A stretch of 64,000 nt of DNA from Diphasiastrum complanatum (Eukaryota > Streptophyta > Lycopodiopsida > Lycopodiales > Lycopodiaceae). Position numbers and translations under genes: made by a program. The notes under the pieces are model-generated. The model searched no databases, had not been told where the DNA came from, and saw only the letters and a program-made list of their open reading frames with translations. The stretch is from NCBI GenBank assembly GCA_029204225.1, contig CM055095.1, forward strand, positions 59,928,557-59,992,556, read 5' to 3'. Shown here piece after piece: positions 9,070-19,165 of this stretch (the stretch's first letter is position 1; each line of letters opens with the position of its first letter).

Positions 9070-10488
9070 TGGGATACCCTCAAGTCCGTCTATGAGGCAA
9101 AAAATACTTCTAGACTTCATTACATTTTAGGCCTTGAGATTGATTTTCATGAAGAGTATGCTTCTATTTGTCAATCTAGATATGTCTTTTCTATGTTGAG
9201 AAAATTCAATATGCAAAATTGTAAAGGCATAGATACTCCCATGGAGCAACATGTAAAAGACCCTATTAAAGGTGATGAAAGATCCTTCTAGGACATCACA
9301 CTTTATAGGAGTCTTATAGGCTCCTTAATTTGGCTTACTATCACTAGACTGTTAAAAATTCACAATTCTAGCTTGACTAGTTTTGGTCATATGACTTGTA
9401 AATAGTTAGATGGTCATGATGTGGCTTGTCACACGTGCCAAATAGCATAGGATTCCATTCATAAGGATGTTCTCAAGTAGACCTAAGTGTTAGAACCTTT
9501 GGAATGAGCCCAAATTATGCTTAGATACAAGAGAGAAAAAATAGGAGCTATTTTTGGTAATTTTTGCATTGTTGAGGGATCTCCAAGATTCCAACCCTAA
9601 CTTGGTAGGGATGAAAGATCTACCAAAATTAGCATTAGGGATAGGTTTAGGGCTACTCATACCTGCCAAAAACCGTGATGGATCATGTATATGTAGGTGA
9701 TGATATCTCACCAAAATCAATCACGCAATTTCATGATTTTTCTCTCATAATGGTGCAGTTGCTCTCTATGTTCATAATTGTTTGAGTACTTGTGATTACT
9801 AATGATTATAGGATTGAATGTAGGTCTAGTTTACAATACTCAGACTGTGGGAGGCCGTACTTTCACACGTGTGAAGCCTTCTTCAAGGATTTGGGCCATT
9901 TAGTGAGGTTCAAGCATAGATTTTTGATGGGTTTTGATGGTTCAACTTGTGCTAATCTTATGAAATCATAATCTATTGTTTCCCTCATCATTTCAAGTGT
10001 TTTAGGATCCTTATTTGCTGTAATTTTCACATAGATCCGATTTGAACTATTGTGTGCACAAATTGAGTCAATTTATGCAAGATCCTAAGATCCAACATTG
10101 GAAGATGGCCAAGAGAGTTCTAAGATATGTATCTTCTACTCAAGATTATGATTTATTGTACAAGAATGAAGATCTAACCATTGTTGGCTATTTGGATTTC
10201 GATTTTGCAAGTGATAAAATGGATCGAAAGTCCATTAATGCATATACTATCTTTCTTGGAGGCAATCTTGTGTCTTGGCTTTCAAAGAAGCAAGATACCA
10301 TATCCCTATCTTCTTGTGAGGCCGAGTACAAAGTACTCACTACAACAACTAAAGAGGTGCTTTGGATCAAGAGGTTAATCATGGAGCTAAAGTGCATCAA
10401 AGAGGATGATCTTCCCTTGATCAAGTGTGACAACATATCGGCCCAAGCCCTTGCAAACAATCCTATTTTTCATGCAAGAAGCAAGCAA
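9070..10488 (+). pseudogene. Copia-4: Gag-RT deletion derivative split by a solo LTR
   Basis: A short Gag segment (DAWDTLKSVYEAKNTSR) runs in frame straight into the RT connection region (LHYILGLEIDF) near 9117. The rest of Gag, protease, integrase and most of RT are therefore deleted. The frame then reads GIDTPMEQHVKD and DITLYRSLIGSL up to 9349, is interrupted by an LTR (9350-10031), and resumes with the RNase H part (LSQFMQDPKIQHWKMAKRVL; SLSSCEAEYK) to about 10488. A TAG at 9288-9290 also breaks it. The end is abrupt at HARSKQ, with no LTR attached. Confidence 0.85.
9350..10031 (-). repeat. Solo LTR (682 bp) inserted in Copia-4
   Basis: It starts TGTTAAAAATT, ends TTTTCACA, and is flanked by an imperfect 5-bp target-site duplication (tagac 9345-9349; tagat 10032-10036). 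Removing LTR and duplication restores the RNase H reading. No internal sequence or second LTR is present, so it is a solo LTR left by recombination. The minus sense is guessed from the order of CCGTAC (9855-9860) and the palindrome TTCACACGTGTGAA (9862-9875), compared with Copia-1. Confidence 0.87.
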
Positions 10489-10588
10489 AGACATACACAA
10501 CAATTTTTAATAGGTATTCATAAGGAGATATTTTAGAAACTACTTCTGCAGCCAACTTTTTAAGAGCTGCAAATATCATCTAATACTA

Positions 10589-11362
10589 TTGAAAGATACA
10601 TTGTTTCTAACATCCATAACACCCTTAGTCAAATTAAGGTTCTCCATTGTGAATGATCTCTTCGTGAAGAGAACTTCACTTGTGATGGTACTAAATAAAG
10701 GTGATGGCACAACGAATATTCCTCATTCGAGAATTGTCGGTGCTTTGGGTGTTCATCGCAGAAATATTAATGCAGCCAGTTCTCGCCTTAATATTAAGGA
10801 TGACGAGGAAGTTCTGCCCTTGAGTGCCAATCAAAGACAATTGCCTAGAGGTAGCATAATCACGGCTCAGGTCAAGGAACTTGTGTATGCCTTTTGGAAC
10901 TCAGAAACTCGAGTGTCTCCCAACAAAAAAGACATATGCCAATCGTATGATTTGGGAATTTTGACTAACACTCTTCGTGCTTCTTTTTCTCACTTTCTCT
11001 CATTTGAGTCATATTGCTATGAATTTTATACACAGATTAAGTTTGGTATAATGTTCAAGTCAACTTGGATCAACTTATGTGGTAATTTTTAGGCATATTA
11101 CAATAAGGTTTTTAGGCCACAGGTCGAGCTATTCCAAAGATTTAGAGAGGCTCACCCAGAAGTACAGATATCTCTTAGATGCTTTGAGGCGTTGAAGCCT
11201 TATTTTTTCTGGAAACTGAAATAGCGATACACCTGTTTTTGTGTGTACAATATGCAAATGATATATTTTAAGGAGACATTATTTAATCATATGAGACAAA
11301 ACACATTTGGTCATAATGGAAAGGATCATGCTTGCGCATGTTCCATCTGCTACAAAATTTAG
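10589..11362 (+). pseudogene. Remnant of a conserved gene or transposase, possibly with one intron
   Basis: This stretch does not resemble any retroelement protein. A 167-codon frame contains GVHRRNINAASSRLN and VKELVYAFWNSETRVSPNKK, then degrades. Recognisable coding resumes as VELFQRFREAHPEVQISL and FEALKPYFFWKLK, and after a TAG as HACACSICY. A GT...AG interval at 10945-11115 would join the two parts in frame and could be an intron. From memory, proteins with 'VSPNKK...FEALKPY...CxCxxC' order occur as repeated hypothetical genes in plants and animals and may be transposases; I cannot confirm that. The 3' end is broken by the Copia-5 LTR. A possible C-terminal counterpart lies at 31741-32171. 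Confidence 0.5.
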
Positions 11363-11961
11363 GAATCGGATGTGAAGATATTGTGAATCACTAAGATTCA
11401 AAATCATCTATTGATCTTTGGTTTAGAAAGACAACACAATTTACACCATTTGCAAAATAGAAAGTCAACATCTACTTAATAAAAGAGATGAAAACTCAAT
11501 AAGATTTTGATCAAACATCAAAATTATGATAAATGAAGTTGTTGTCCGTACACAAATAGTAAGTTACTATATATCACACATGTGGATCCGAAATAGCGGT
11601 ACATCTATTGTTGTGTGTACCATATGCAAATGATATATTTTAAGGAGGCATTATTTAATCATATGATACAAAACATGTTTGGTCATCATGGAAAGGATCA
11701 TGCTTGCGCATGTTACATCTGCTGGAAAATTTAGGAATCGGATGTGAAGATATTGTGAATCACTAAGATCCAAAATCACCTATTGATCTTTGGTTTAGAA
11801 AGACAACACAATTTACACCATTTGCAATATAGAAAGTCAACATCTACTTAATGAAAGAGATGAGAACTCAATAAGATTTTGATCAAACATAAAAAATTAT
11901 GATAAATGAAGTTGTTGTCCATACAAAAATAGTAAGTTACTATATTTCACACATGTGGATC
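11218..11961. repeat. Tandem duplication, 2 x 372 bp
   Basis: Unit 1 (11218-11589) and unit 2 (11590-11961) begin with GAAATAGCG and stay closely similar throughout (for example cgatacacctg against cggtacatctat). Each unit contains about 164 bp of the conserved-gene 3' end and the first 208 bp of the Copia-5 LTR. The duplication therefore happened after Copia-5 inserted. Confidence 0.9.
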
Positions 11962-12388
11962 CGAATATCAACAAAACAATACATTCTGCACACAAGATTG
12001 CAAGATATCATCAATATAGTGCACCAATGGATAGATAAATCCAAGAGAACTCATATATAAGCATGAAATGAGATGAGAGAGAGAAGAATAATTTTTTCCA
12101 TGAGTATACATATATTTATAGCAAGTTCGTGCCTCATTAATGAGCTTGGTTTCCCTCCATATAAACTTCTAGATAAAAAATCCTACTACAACGTGAACTA
12201 GATTCAATGTATCTAACATTCAAATTTGAATGTGTTCAAACTCAACCTTCTACGTTTTCTCACTTTCTAAAAGTCGTAACTTAGGCCAAAAATAGCTTCA
12301 TAAAGTTTATATCTAAGTATGAAATTCATATTGGCCTGAATAATCAACATAGATCAAAATAGATCAAACTAGTTGACAATTTCTCACA
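11754..12388 (-). repeat. Copia-5 3' LTR (635 bp)
   Basis: It starts TGTGAATCAC and ends TTTCTCACA, followed by the minus-strand tract GAAGAGGGAG (12389-12398). It is related to the Copia-2 LTR in inverse orientation. It holds a TATA-like TATAAATATA (minus, 12111-12120). TCACACATGTG at 11946-11956 follows a TGTCCATAC sequence; in the duplicated piece to the left, CCGTAC (11546-11551) and TCACACATGTG (11574-11584) are present. Confidence 0.85.
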
Positions 12389-13380
12389 CTCCCTCTTCAA
12401 CTAGTTTTAGCATAGACTTTGAGAATACTCCAAGTGAAGTCGTATGCTTTGTAAACAAGTCTTTTCCCAATGCTTTTGTGAAGATATTAGCTACACATTT
12501 CCTTGAAGAAACATGTTGAAACTCACCTCCTTTTCCATGACTTGCTCCCTCACAAAGTGATATGCCACCTCAATATGCTTCCTCCTAGCATGAAATATAG
12601 GATTGCTTGCCAACTTTTGGGTTGATTGGTTGTCACAAAAGATGATTAGACTCTTTGAAAAATCTAGCAAGTGAATTTCCTTGATCATCCTCTTAATCCA
12701 TACCATCTCCTGTGTGCAATGAGTAAGGGCTTTGTACTCGGCCTCATTAGATGACAATGAGATAGTGGCTTGTTTCTTTGACATCCATGATATAGCTCCA
12801 TCACCTATGAAAATACAATGTGCAATTATGGATTTCCTATCCATTTGATCTCCAAAAAAGTCTGAATTTGAAAAACCATACAAGTTAGGTGATGATCCCT
12901 TATAGAATATGCTAAAATCTCGAGTTCCCATGATGTATCTCAAAACTCTTTTTCCTAGCTTCCAATGCTCTTCACTATGATCTTGCATAAATTGGCTTAA
13001 CAACTCAATAGCTTAGATCTGGTCATGTGATGGTTAGATATATAAGTGAACCAACTAGCTCTCTATAGAGAGTAATGTCCTTGAAGGATCTTTCATTACC
13101 TCTTATAGTTAGCTTTACATTTGACTCCATAAGTGTATCACAAGACTTTGCGTCTACCATATGAAATCTTCTTAGAATAGAATTAGCATACTTCTCTTGA
13201 CAAATGAAAGTAGATTGAGAAGATCTAATCACTTATACTCTTAAAATGCAATGCAAATGACCAAGATCATGCACCTCAAACTCCTTGAGAGCACTCTTGA
13301 TATCATCAACATCTTGGTTGTTTCATCCACTCAAGATGATATCATGCACATAGGTTAGCAAGATAGTAACATCATTTCCA
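12389..13380 (-). pseudogene. Copia-5 RT-RNase H fragment
   Basis: Minus-strand frames give RT connection sequence (MIRSSQSTFICQEKYANSI; GNERSFKDITLYRELVGSL) and RNase H (LSQFMQDHSEEHWKLGKRVL; SLSSNEAEYKALTHCTQEM). The RT active site is mutated to YVHD. The C-terminal tail is frameshifted. It is closely related to Copia-1 and Copia-2. The fragment is cut at about 13380, inside the RT palm. Confidence 0.88.
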
Positions 13381-13388
13381 AATAGGAT

Positions 13389-13571
13389 TGACATTGGGTC
13401 GAAAAAGGCTTGGGTCAAAAAAATTTGATCTTGATTTTTTTGATCTTCTATACAAAAATTTGAGTCTTCTTCCTTCCTTCGTTTTTTTGTATTTTTCAAG
13501 AATAGATATAAACAAGAATTTTCAGGATGCTCATTACCTAATGGAATTGGGCTTGAGCATAAATTCCAACA
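13389..13571 (-). repeat. Possible Copia-6 3' LTR (about 183 bp)
   Basis: The sequence runs from TGACATTGGG to AATTCCAACA and is followed by a minus-strand purine tract (AAGGGAGAG). This suits the 3' LTR of the RNase H fragment to its right. The left edge is uncertain because no second copy is available. Confidence 0.45.
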
Positions 13572-13812
13572 CTCTCCCTTAATGTGGATTTTGAAAATAT
13601 TCAATCTTCAGATTTAACAAATTGTTGAATATGAGATGGTGCTCCTTGGTGAAGTAATCTGCTGCCTATAACTCTGTCCTGTAGTGAACCAAAGGAATTA
13701 CGCTTGTGCTTTGGTTGTCATAGTAGATGAACGTCGGATGTGACTGAATAAAATCAATATCTGCAAGCAGGTTCCTCAGCCAAATTGCCTCCTTGGTAGC
13801 ATTTGTGACAGT
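13572..13812 (-). pseudogene. Copia-6 RNase H tail
   Basis: Broken minus-strand frames give NATKEAIWLRNLLADIDFIQ followed by HPTFIYYDNQS, the C-terminal half of a copia RNase H (the YDN motif corresponds to CDN). The family differs from Copia-1 and Copia-5. The fragment ends abruptly at about 13812 and the coding tail to the LTR is shifted. Confidence 0.7.
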
Positions 13813-14972
13813 TGTAAAATTCTGTTTTGTGGAGGATGATGTTACTTAGGTCTGTTTTTGGTTGTGAGAGATTGGGCCTTGATTGTATGGAAATACAGAT
13901 CTAGAAGTCAATATTCTTGTGTTGATTTTTTCTGCCTATTCTGCATTTGATGGGACAAGGGAGAATAGAGAACGCGAACGGAAAAGAGAGCGGAAATATT
14001 GCGAAACAGCTCTCTCGTTACAATCAGCTGCTAGATGCAAAAACAATCTAATAGAAAGCTTATGCTAAGCATAATATTAGCTTTAAGTGTTCTAGTTGTC
14101 CAACAAGATCTTAAAAATTAATTCATACTCACAAAAATGAGAGTACAGTCCACCGAAGAGACTAGAGATGGTTTTTGTGTTGGTATTACTCATAAATGGA
14201 TTTAGTATGAGAAGTTCAGTTTTGAAATAGATGGAAACAACAGTATGATATCGCGGGTTCCTCAAGTGTCAAAGATAGCCATCGTCTGATCAGAAGCGAA
14301 GGAGTTGTGGATGTCCATGTTTTGATTAGAGTGAGTAAACAAGCGTTATCAAATAGCGATGAAGTGCATTCAATCACAACAAGCATTCATCTACGTTATA
14401 CACAAATAGAAAATGTGTTGCTGCTATATTACATTGAGGCACAACGAATAGCAATTACAACAAAAAATGGCAGCATAACTAGGAGGCTCAAATCATACGT
14501 CTCATAGACGGAGCATTACATAGAGTGTGCCTGGATGATCCATTTATAGAATTCATCCATATATTAATTACAGTAAATATTTGTCACCTAATTAGGTAAG
14601 CCGTTGTACTTAGAAGTATTTGGCTTGTGTGACAACTATACATGGTCAACCCATAGGGAATGTTGACATGGATGAGGACGCTGCAAATTCTCTCACTTCG
14701 CATTTTACGTGAAGTGGCTTTCTCTCACTTCACATTTTTGGGAAGTGGCCGGGAACGTTCCTCGTTCAAATAGACATATGTCCGGGTTTTTTTTTTCTCT
14801 TTTCAGGATTTTGTGAAAAAGCTGACAATGCCCTTAAAAAGGTGATATTATCCTTTAAAAGACCGACAATGCTCTTAAAACAAGTTAACTTCTTCAAAAT
14901 AGTTGAAAGAAAGAAGTTTAAGACAAGTGTCGCTTTGTGGAAAAAGGAATTTGTGAACTATGCTGAAGTGTC

Positions 14973-15078
14973 GCCTTTTGGGAAAAGCCAACACTATCAC
15001 TTTTCGAGAAAAGCCGACACTGTCGCTTTTCAGGGAAAGCCGACACTGTCACTTTTTGGGAAAAGTCGACACTGTGAA
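14973..15078. repeat. Short tandem repeats, about 29-bp unit
   Basis: Three to four imperfect copies of a unit like GGGAAAAGCCGACACTGTC lie head to tail. Similar arrays in plant copia LTRs act as U3 enhancers; that function here is inferred. Confidence 0.7.
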
Positions 15079-15170
15079 AAAGATAGTTCATTTCTACAGA
15101 CTATAGCGACACTTAGAGTATTTCTACAGACTGTTGCGTATAAAAATTCGGTGGGCCTTCACAACGGATA

Positions 15171-15240
15171 CAACTTAGCCTTTCTGGTTCAGAGGTTGCA
15201 CCGTGATGCAACTTGACCTTTCTGGTTCAGAGGTTGCACC
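15171..15240. repeat. Tandem repeat, 38-bp unit, about 1.8 copies
   Basis: The sequence CTTTCTGGTTCAGAGGTTGC occurs twice with a 38-bp period (units starting at 15171 and 15209). It lies in the probable U3 part of the candidate LTR ending at 15470. Confidence 0.8.
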
Positions 15241-15470
15241 AAATTCATGGAGCCTTTTTGCCCCTTCCGTGAGCCATGTTCCGAGATCTTGTCCCCGGAC
15301 GTCTAGCTGCCCACGAATCCAAGTGCTCCCCCTTACCTGCAAAGGGGCTGGTACCAGGGCACATTAAACACTTAGACATTTACCACTTATATCCACTTTG
15401 AACAAAGTCCCACTTCTACTTATGGGATTTCTTTGAGCGTGGGCTGTGGCTCCACTTTGCCATTCCAACA

Positions 15471-15517
15471 CTCCCCCTCAAAGTGGAGCACAGGTTACGT
15501 TGTCTACTCTAATACCA
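15471..15517 (-). other. Adjacent polypurine tract and primer-binding site
   Basis: On the minus strand TGGTATTAGAGT (15506-15517, one change from the initiator-Met primer site) is followed within 25 bases by TGAGGGGGAG (15471-15480) and then by TGTTGGAATGG, an LTR-type start. Only 47 bp separate the LTR-like edges, so no coding capacity exists between them. Confidence 0.6.
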
Positions 15518-16009
15518 TGTTTGAGAAAGAGGTGTGAGAGAGAGAGAAACAAAAGTAGCTTGAAAAAAAATGAACATGAAAAGAAGCGAACTCGAAACTC
15601 GAAAAAGGAACGAATTTGTACGGAAAGTGTTCCTGCGCAGCGAAATGAGCTATCTTACTCTTTCCCTAAGCATGACTACACCTATTAGACACGAACATAA
15701 CGTTAGTGATAGAAATCACGGTTGATCTGATTACGTAGCCAAAAATAAACCAACAAAACATCAGAAAGATAATTTGTCGCGAATAGATAGACAAATTATT
15801 TGTCGTGAATGATTTGTGAAGAGCTTGACTGATAATCAGTCGCAAAAGGCAAGACTAAATATTAGTCGCAAATAGTTAGACCAATAATAATTTGCTAAGA
15901 ACAGACTATCAGATTAAGCAATAAGAGATTCAGACAGAATGTAGAAAACATAGCAATATCGACACAAATCTGAATGCATAACAAATAGAGCTATTATCAG
16001 ATTAAGTCG

Positions 16010-17215
16010 AGATTGTTCGGAGTACCCTCGCAAGACAAGTGGGTTGATGACATTTCCATCATAACACAAAATGTGATCTAAATTTTCCTAAATATATCTC
16101 ATCACTCTCTTTAATGCCTTCCAATGAAAGATCCTAAGATTATACATGAATTGATTGAACGTGCTAATAGTGTATGCTAAATCTGGTCTAGTACACAACA
16201 TTGCATACATCAAAGATCCTATTAGTCAATGACAAGGGTACTTTGCTATGTCAAGTACTTCACTATTAGAATCAACACAAGTAGATTTAGTCAATACTAT
16301 ACTTGGATCCATTGGAGTATCAATTGGTTTGCAATCAGACATATGAAAATTTTCTAAAATGCCTTTTAGATATGCCTATTGGCTAAGATAGATCTGCTTT
16401 TGAAGTCTATTTATAATAATTTGAATTCCTAGCAAAGAATGAATCGCTCTTAAATCAGTCATGTCAAATTTCATTGACAGATCACTCTTAGTAGTGTGTA
16501 GAAGAGAAGCATCGTTAGACAAAATAAATGCATCACCTATGTAAAGAGCTACGTGAACTGAATTGGTGCCTATATGTTTCAAATAAACACTACAGTCAGT
16601 TGAATTGTTTGCAAATCCCAATTGAATGAGATAAGAGTTGATCAAATTGAACCATGCTCTTGCGGCCTGTTTCAGACCGTAGATGCTGTCTTGACATCCA
16701 TTTTTGCATTTCGAGGTCTTCTGTGGCTGCTAATGCAATCAAAGTCCTGATTGACTGCATCTTGACGACATGATTGAAAATTTCTTGATAATCCACTCCT
16801 TGAACTTGAGTGAATCATTTAGCCACCAACTGTGCTTTCCATTTAGCAATGGAACCATCAGAGTTGATCTTCTTCTTGAAGATCCACTTTTTGTCGATAA
16901 GTCTCTTGTGAGTGCAGAAGTCGACCAGTGTCCACATCAAAAGTGAGCTGTACTCGCTTTCCATAGCTTCTTGCCACTTCACAACATCCTTGAAGATGAT
17001 TGCTTCGACTAGGCTCTTTGGTTCTTCAGATGCAGTCCATAATGATTGAGGTATATACCTCTTAGAAACCGTCCAAGTCCGTGAGGATCTACGGACGTTT
17101 GGTTGACCAGGATGTGATGATGCTTCTTCTTGAATATCTCCAGATCTACTTGAGCTAGCTTGGTCTAGTCTGATGACAGCTATTGTCGGTTGCTCGGCTT
17201 CTATAGCTTTTCTAC
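16010..17215 (-). pseudogene. Copia-7 RT-RNase H fragment
   Basis: Minus-strand frames give the RT N-terminal region (WQEAMESEYSSLL; WIFKKKINSDGSIAKWKAQL), VQGVDYQEIFNHVVKMQSIR, a mutated active site (LYIGDAFIL in place of YVDD), and the RNase H start (LIGSLMYAMLCTRPDLAYT). Several stops and frameshifts are present. It resembles the Copia-12 lineage more than Copia-1. No LTRs are attached. Confidence 0.85.
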
Positions 17216-17267
17216 TTTTAAGTAAAATTAAAATGGGAAAGTGAAAAATGATTCGAGATTACATTTA

Positions 17268-18442
17268 ATGGGTAAAATGCCTCAGATGTGAGTGTGAACC
17301 TGAGTTGATTAACAAAAATGCCATGATTATGTGGTTTTTGTCAAGATTACCTAAAAGGATCAGACGTGAGCTGAAATGCCATAATGAGTACGCAATCTTG
17401 CAAAATGCTATGGATGATGCAATTCGGGAGGAGGATGAAGATTCAGACGATGAGCCGAATATCAGTATGTTGACTTATACAGTAGGGGCAGACCACTATG
17501 ACATCGACCACTATTGCATCAACAAATGTCAACGCTACTGCAGAAATGATGCTCAATGAGTTTGAGAAACTCAGGAAGAACCAGCAAAAACAAATGGAAA
17601 AGTTGTAGTTGCAATTTGATGAGAAGATCAAAGCATTGGAAGATTTCCATGGACAAGCGAACAAGGAACCTGAGAAGTTTGCAAAGCCTTTTCCTACCAG
17701 GGAAAATCTCTGGTATTCTATTTGTACAGGAACTCACACAGTGAATGAGTGTCCTCAATTGAAAAAATGAATGGAAATCAGTATATGCCATTTGTGTAAT
17801 TCGCCTGATCATGAGACTGTTTTTTGCAACTTCAATCTACATATAATTCAGAAACGGTATGCCCATATGGGATATCAAAAACCACATAATGGAGGAAATT
17901 TGATAGCTAGACCTCGTCAATCTGCTCTTGGATACCCGGAACGGTTAGCCTTACCTGCCTCACCAAAGCACCCCGCTCATCCTGCCAATTTGATGGAACC
18001 AAAACTTTATAGAAGTGTCGAGCAATGGAACTATGGTAATGATCAAGAAGGTGGATCTCCAGAACAATATGCTATTTATGTTGTCATGCAACAACAAGCA
18101 TCTAGAAACTGGAAAAGATCATCACTTGGATGCTTTGCATGTGGAGAAAATCACAGAGTTGCAGAATGTCCAAATAAAAAAAAATTTGTACCATTATTTC
18201 GTGACTGTGGTTATGGGCATTGCTATAAGGAATGTCCAACAAGACCGAAGCCACCACCGACTATAGCTCCTGTAAATTTGATAACAATCAAGCAAAGACT
18301 AGTAGCTCAGAATAAACCAAGTGTACTCTTGATGGTGGCCACCAGAGCACATAAGCAGAAAGAACTGGTAGCAGATCCAGTACCTGCTGATTCTATACCA
18401 TTAACTAATATACCAACAACATCTGGAGTCTATCCTAATCTT
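17268..18442 (+). pseudogene. Gypsy-1 Gag with several zinc-knuckle-like motifs
   Basis: This is a plant Ty3/gypsy-type capsid C-terminal region (MIMWFLSRLPKRIRRELKCH, then EEDEDSDDEPN), a short coiled-coil-like stretch (FEKLRKNQQKQMEKL), and a nucleocapsid region with up to four Cys/His clusters. Two are clear: CHLCNSPDHETVFC (C-x2-C-x4-H-x4-C) and CFACGENHRVAEC (x3 variant). Two are degenerate: GTHTVNEC and CGYGHCYKEC. Stops near 17557 and 17767 and a frame change near 17500 make it a pseudogene. Copia-8 splits it after ...TTSGVYPNL; it continues at 23316. The same Gag family occurs at 39920-40590. Confidence 0.82.
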
Positions 18443-19165
18443 TGACAAAATTTCTAGAATTCACACGTGTGAGAATGATCCACAAGTATGATTGATCTTA
18501 TTAAGCTTTATGATTAGAACAGTAACCTAATTCTAGATTGAATAGCAAGATCTAGAGCAAAAGTACAAGAATTTAGTGTATGAGCATTAGCCTCAACACG
18601 AGTTAGAGAGAGAAAGAGAGAGAGAGATATTCAAGCAAGTATGGTATAGATCCAAAATGGCATGGAATAGCTACAATGCTTTGGTTCTTCATCAAAGATT
18701 ATGAGAATAGCTACACATGTTTATGGAGTTTGAGGTAGCTCGAGGTAGAACCACATCCATCCACCTTTCAATCACATCTAAAGTTAAAACTAGATTCTAT
18801 GTGACATTTGTCACATCTCATGCATGTATCTCTACCTACTTTTACCAAGTGTCCTATTTCTAACTAGAATTGTACAAATCACCATGCATGTGTCCATTTC
18901 ACTTTGTGCATGCCTTGCATGTCACTATGGATCACTTACAATAAATGCATGTGATATGCCACGAGTTTCTACAAGCATATTAATGCTATTTCTAAGTCTA
19001 CAATCTATATGCAAGTTGTATTCTACCAAGTAGATATGATAAATCAATATAGCTCGAGTTCCATCTAGGCCAAATATGGCATTTACATTTATGAAACAAT
19101 ATACTTGCATAGTAAAAAACTTGTATCAAGCCTAAAGTCAAGATAGATGATTTTTATTTTCAACA
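18443..19165 (-). repeat. Copia-8 3' LTR (723 bp)
   Basis: It starts TGACAAAATTTC and ends ATTTTCAACA. It is a close match to 22528-23315 except for a deletion of about 69 bp after 'atagcaagatcta'. The palindrome TCACACGTGTGA lies at 18461-18472, only 18 bp from the outer end. A minus-strand purine tract (TAGGAGGAG) follows at 19166. Confidence 0.93.

Larger units (their letters stand above)
13857..16009 (-). mobile_element. Candidate miniature (TRIM-like) LTR element or eroded LTR pair
   Basis: Two long AT-rich segments flank a 47-bp core (15471-15517) that has a polypurine tract on one side and a tRNA-type primer site on the other. The flanks share short elements in the same order (TGTTT, GTGAGAG, CGGAAA, GCGAAA, CTAAGCAT), which suggests diverged LTRs. 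Neither outer end is certain: the left could start at about 13857 and the right flank is cut by Copia-7. No pol or gag is visible. Confidence 0.35.

Noticed and set aside
13883-14507. Short frames (61 and 66 codons) in 13883-14507
   Set aside because: They are short, compositionally simple and lie in probable LTR sequence. No similarity was recognised.
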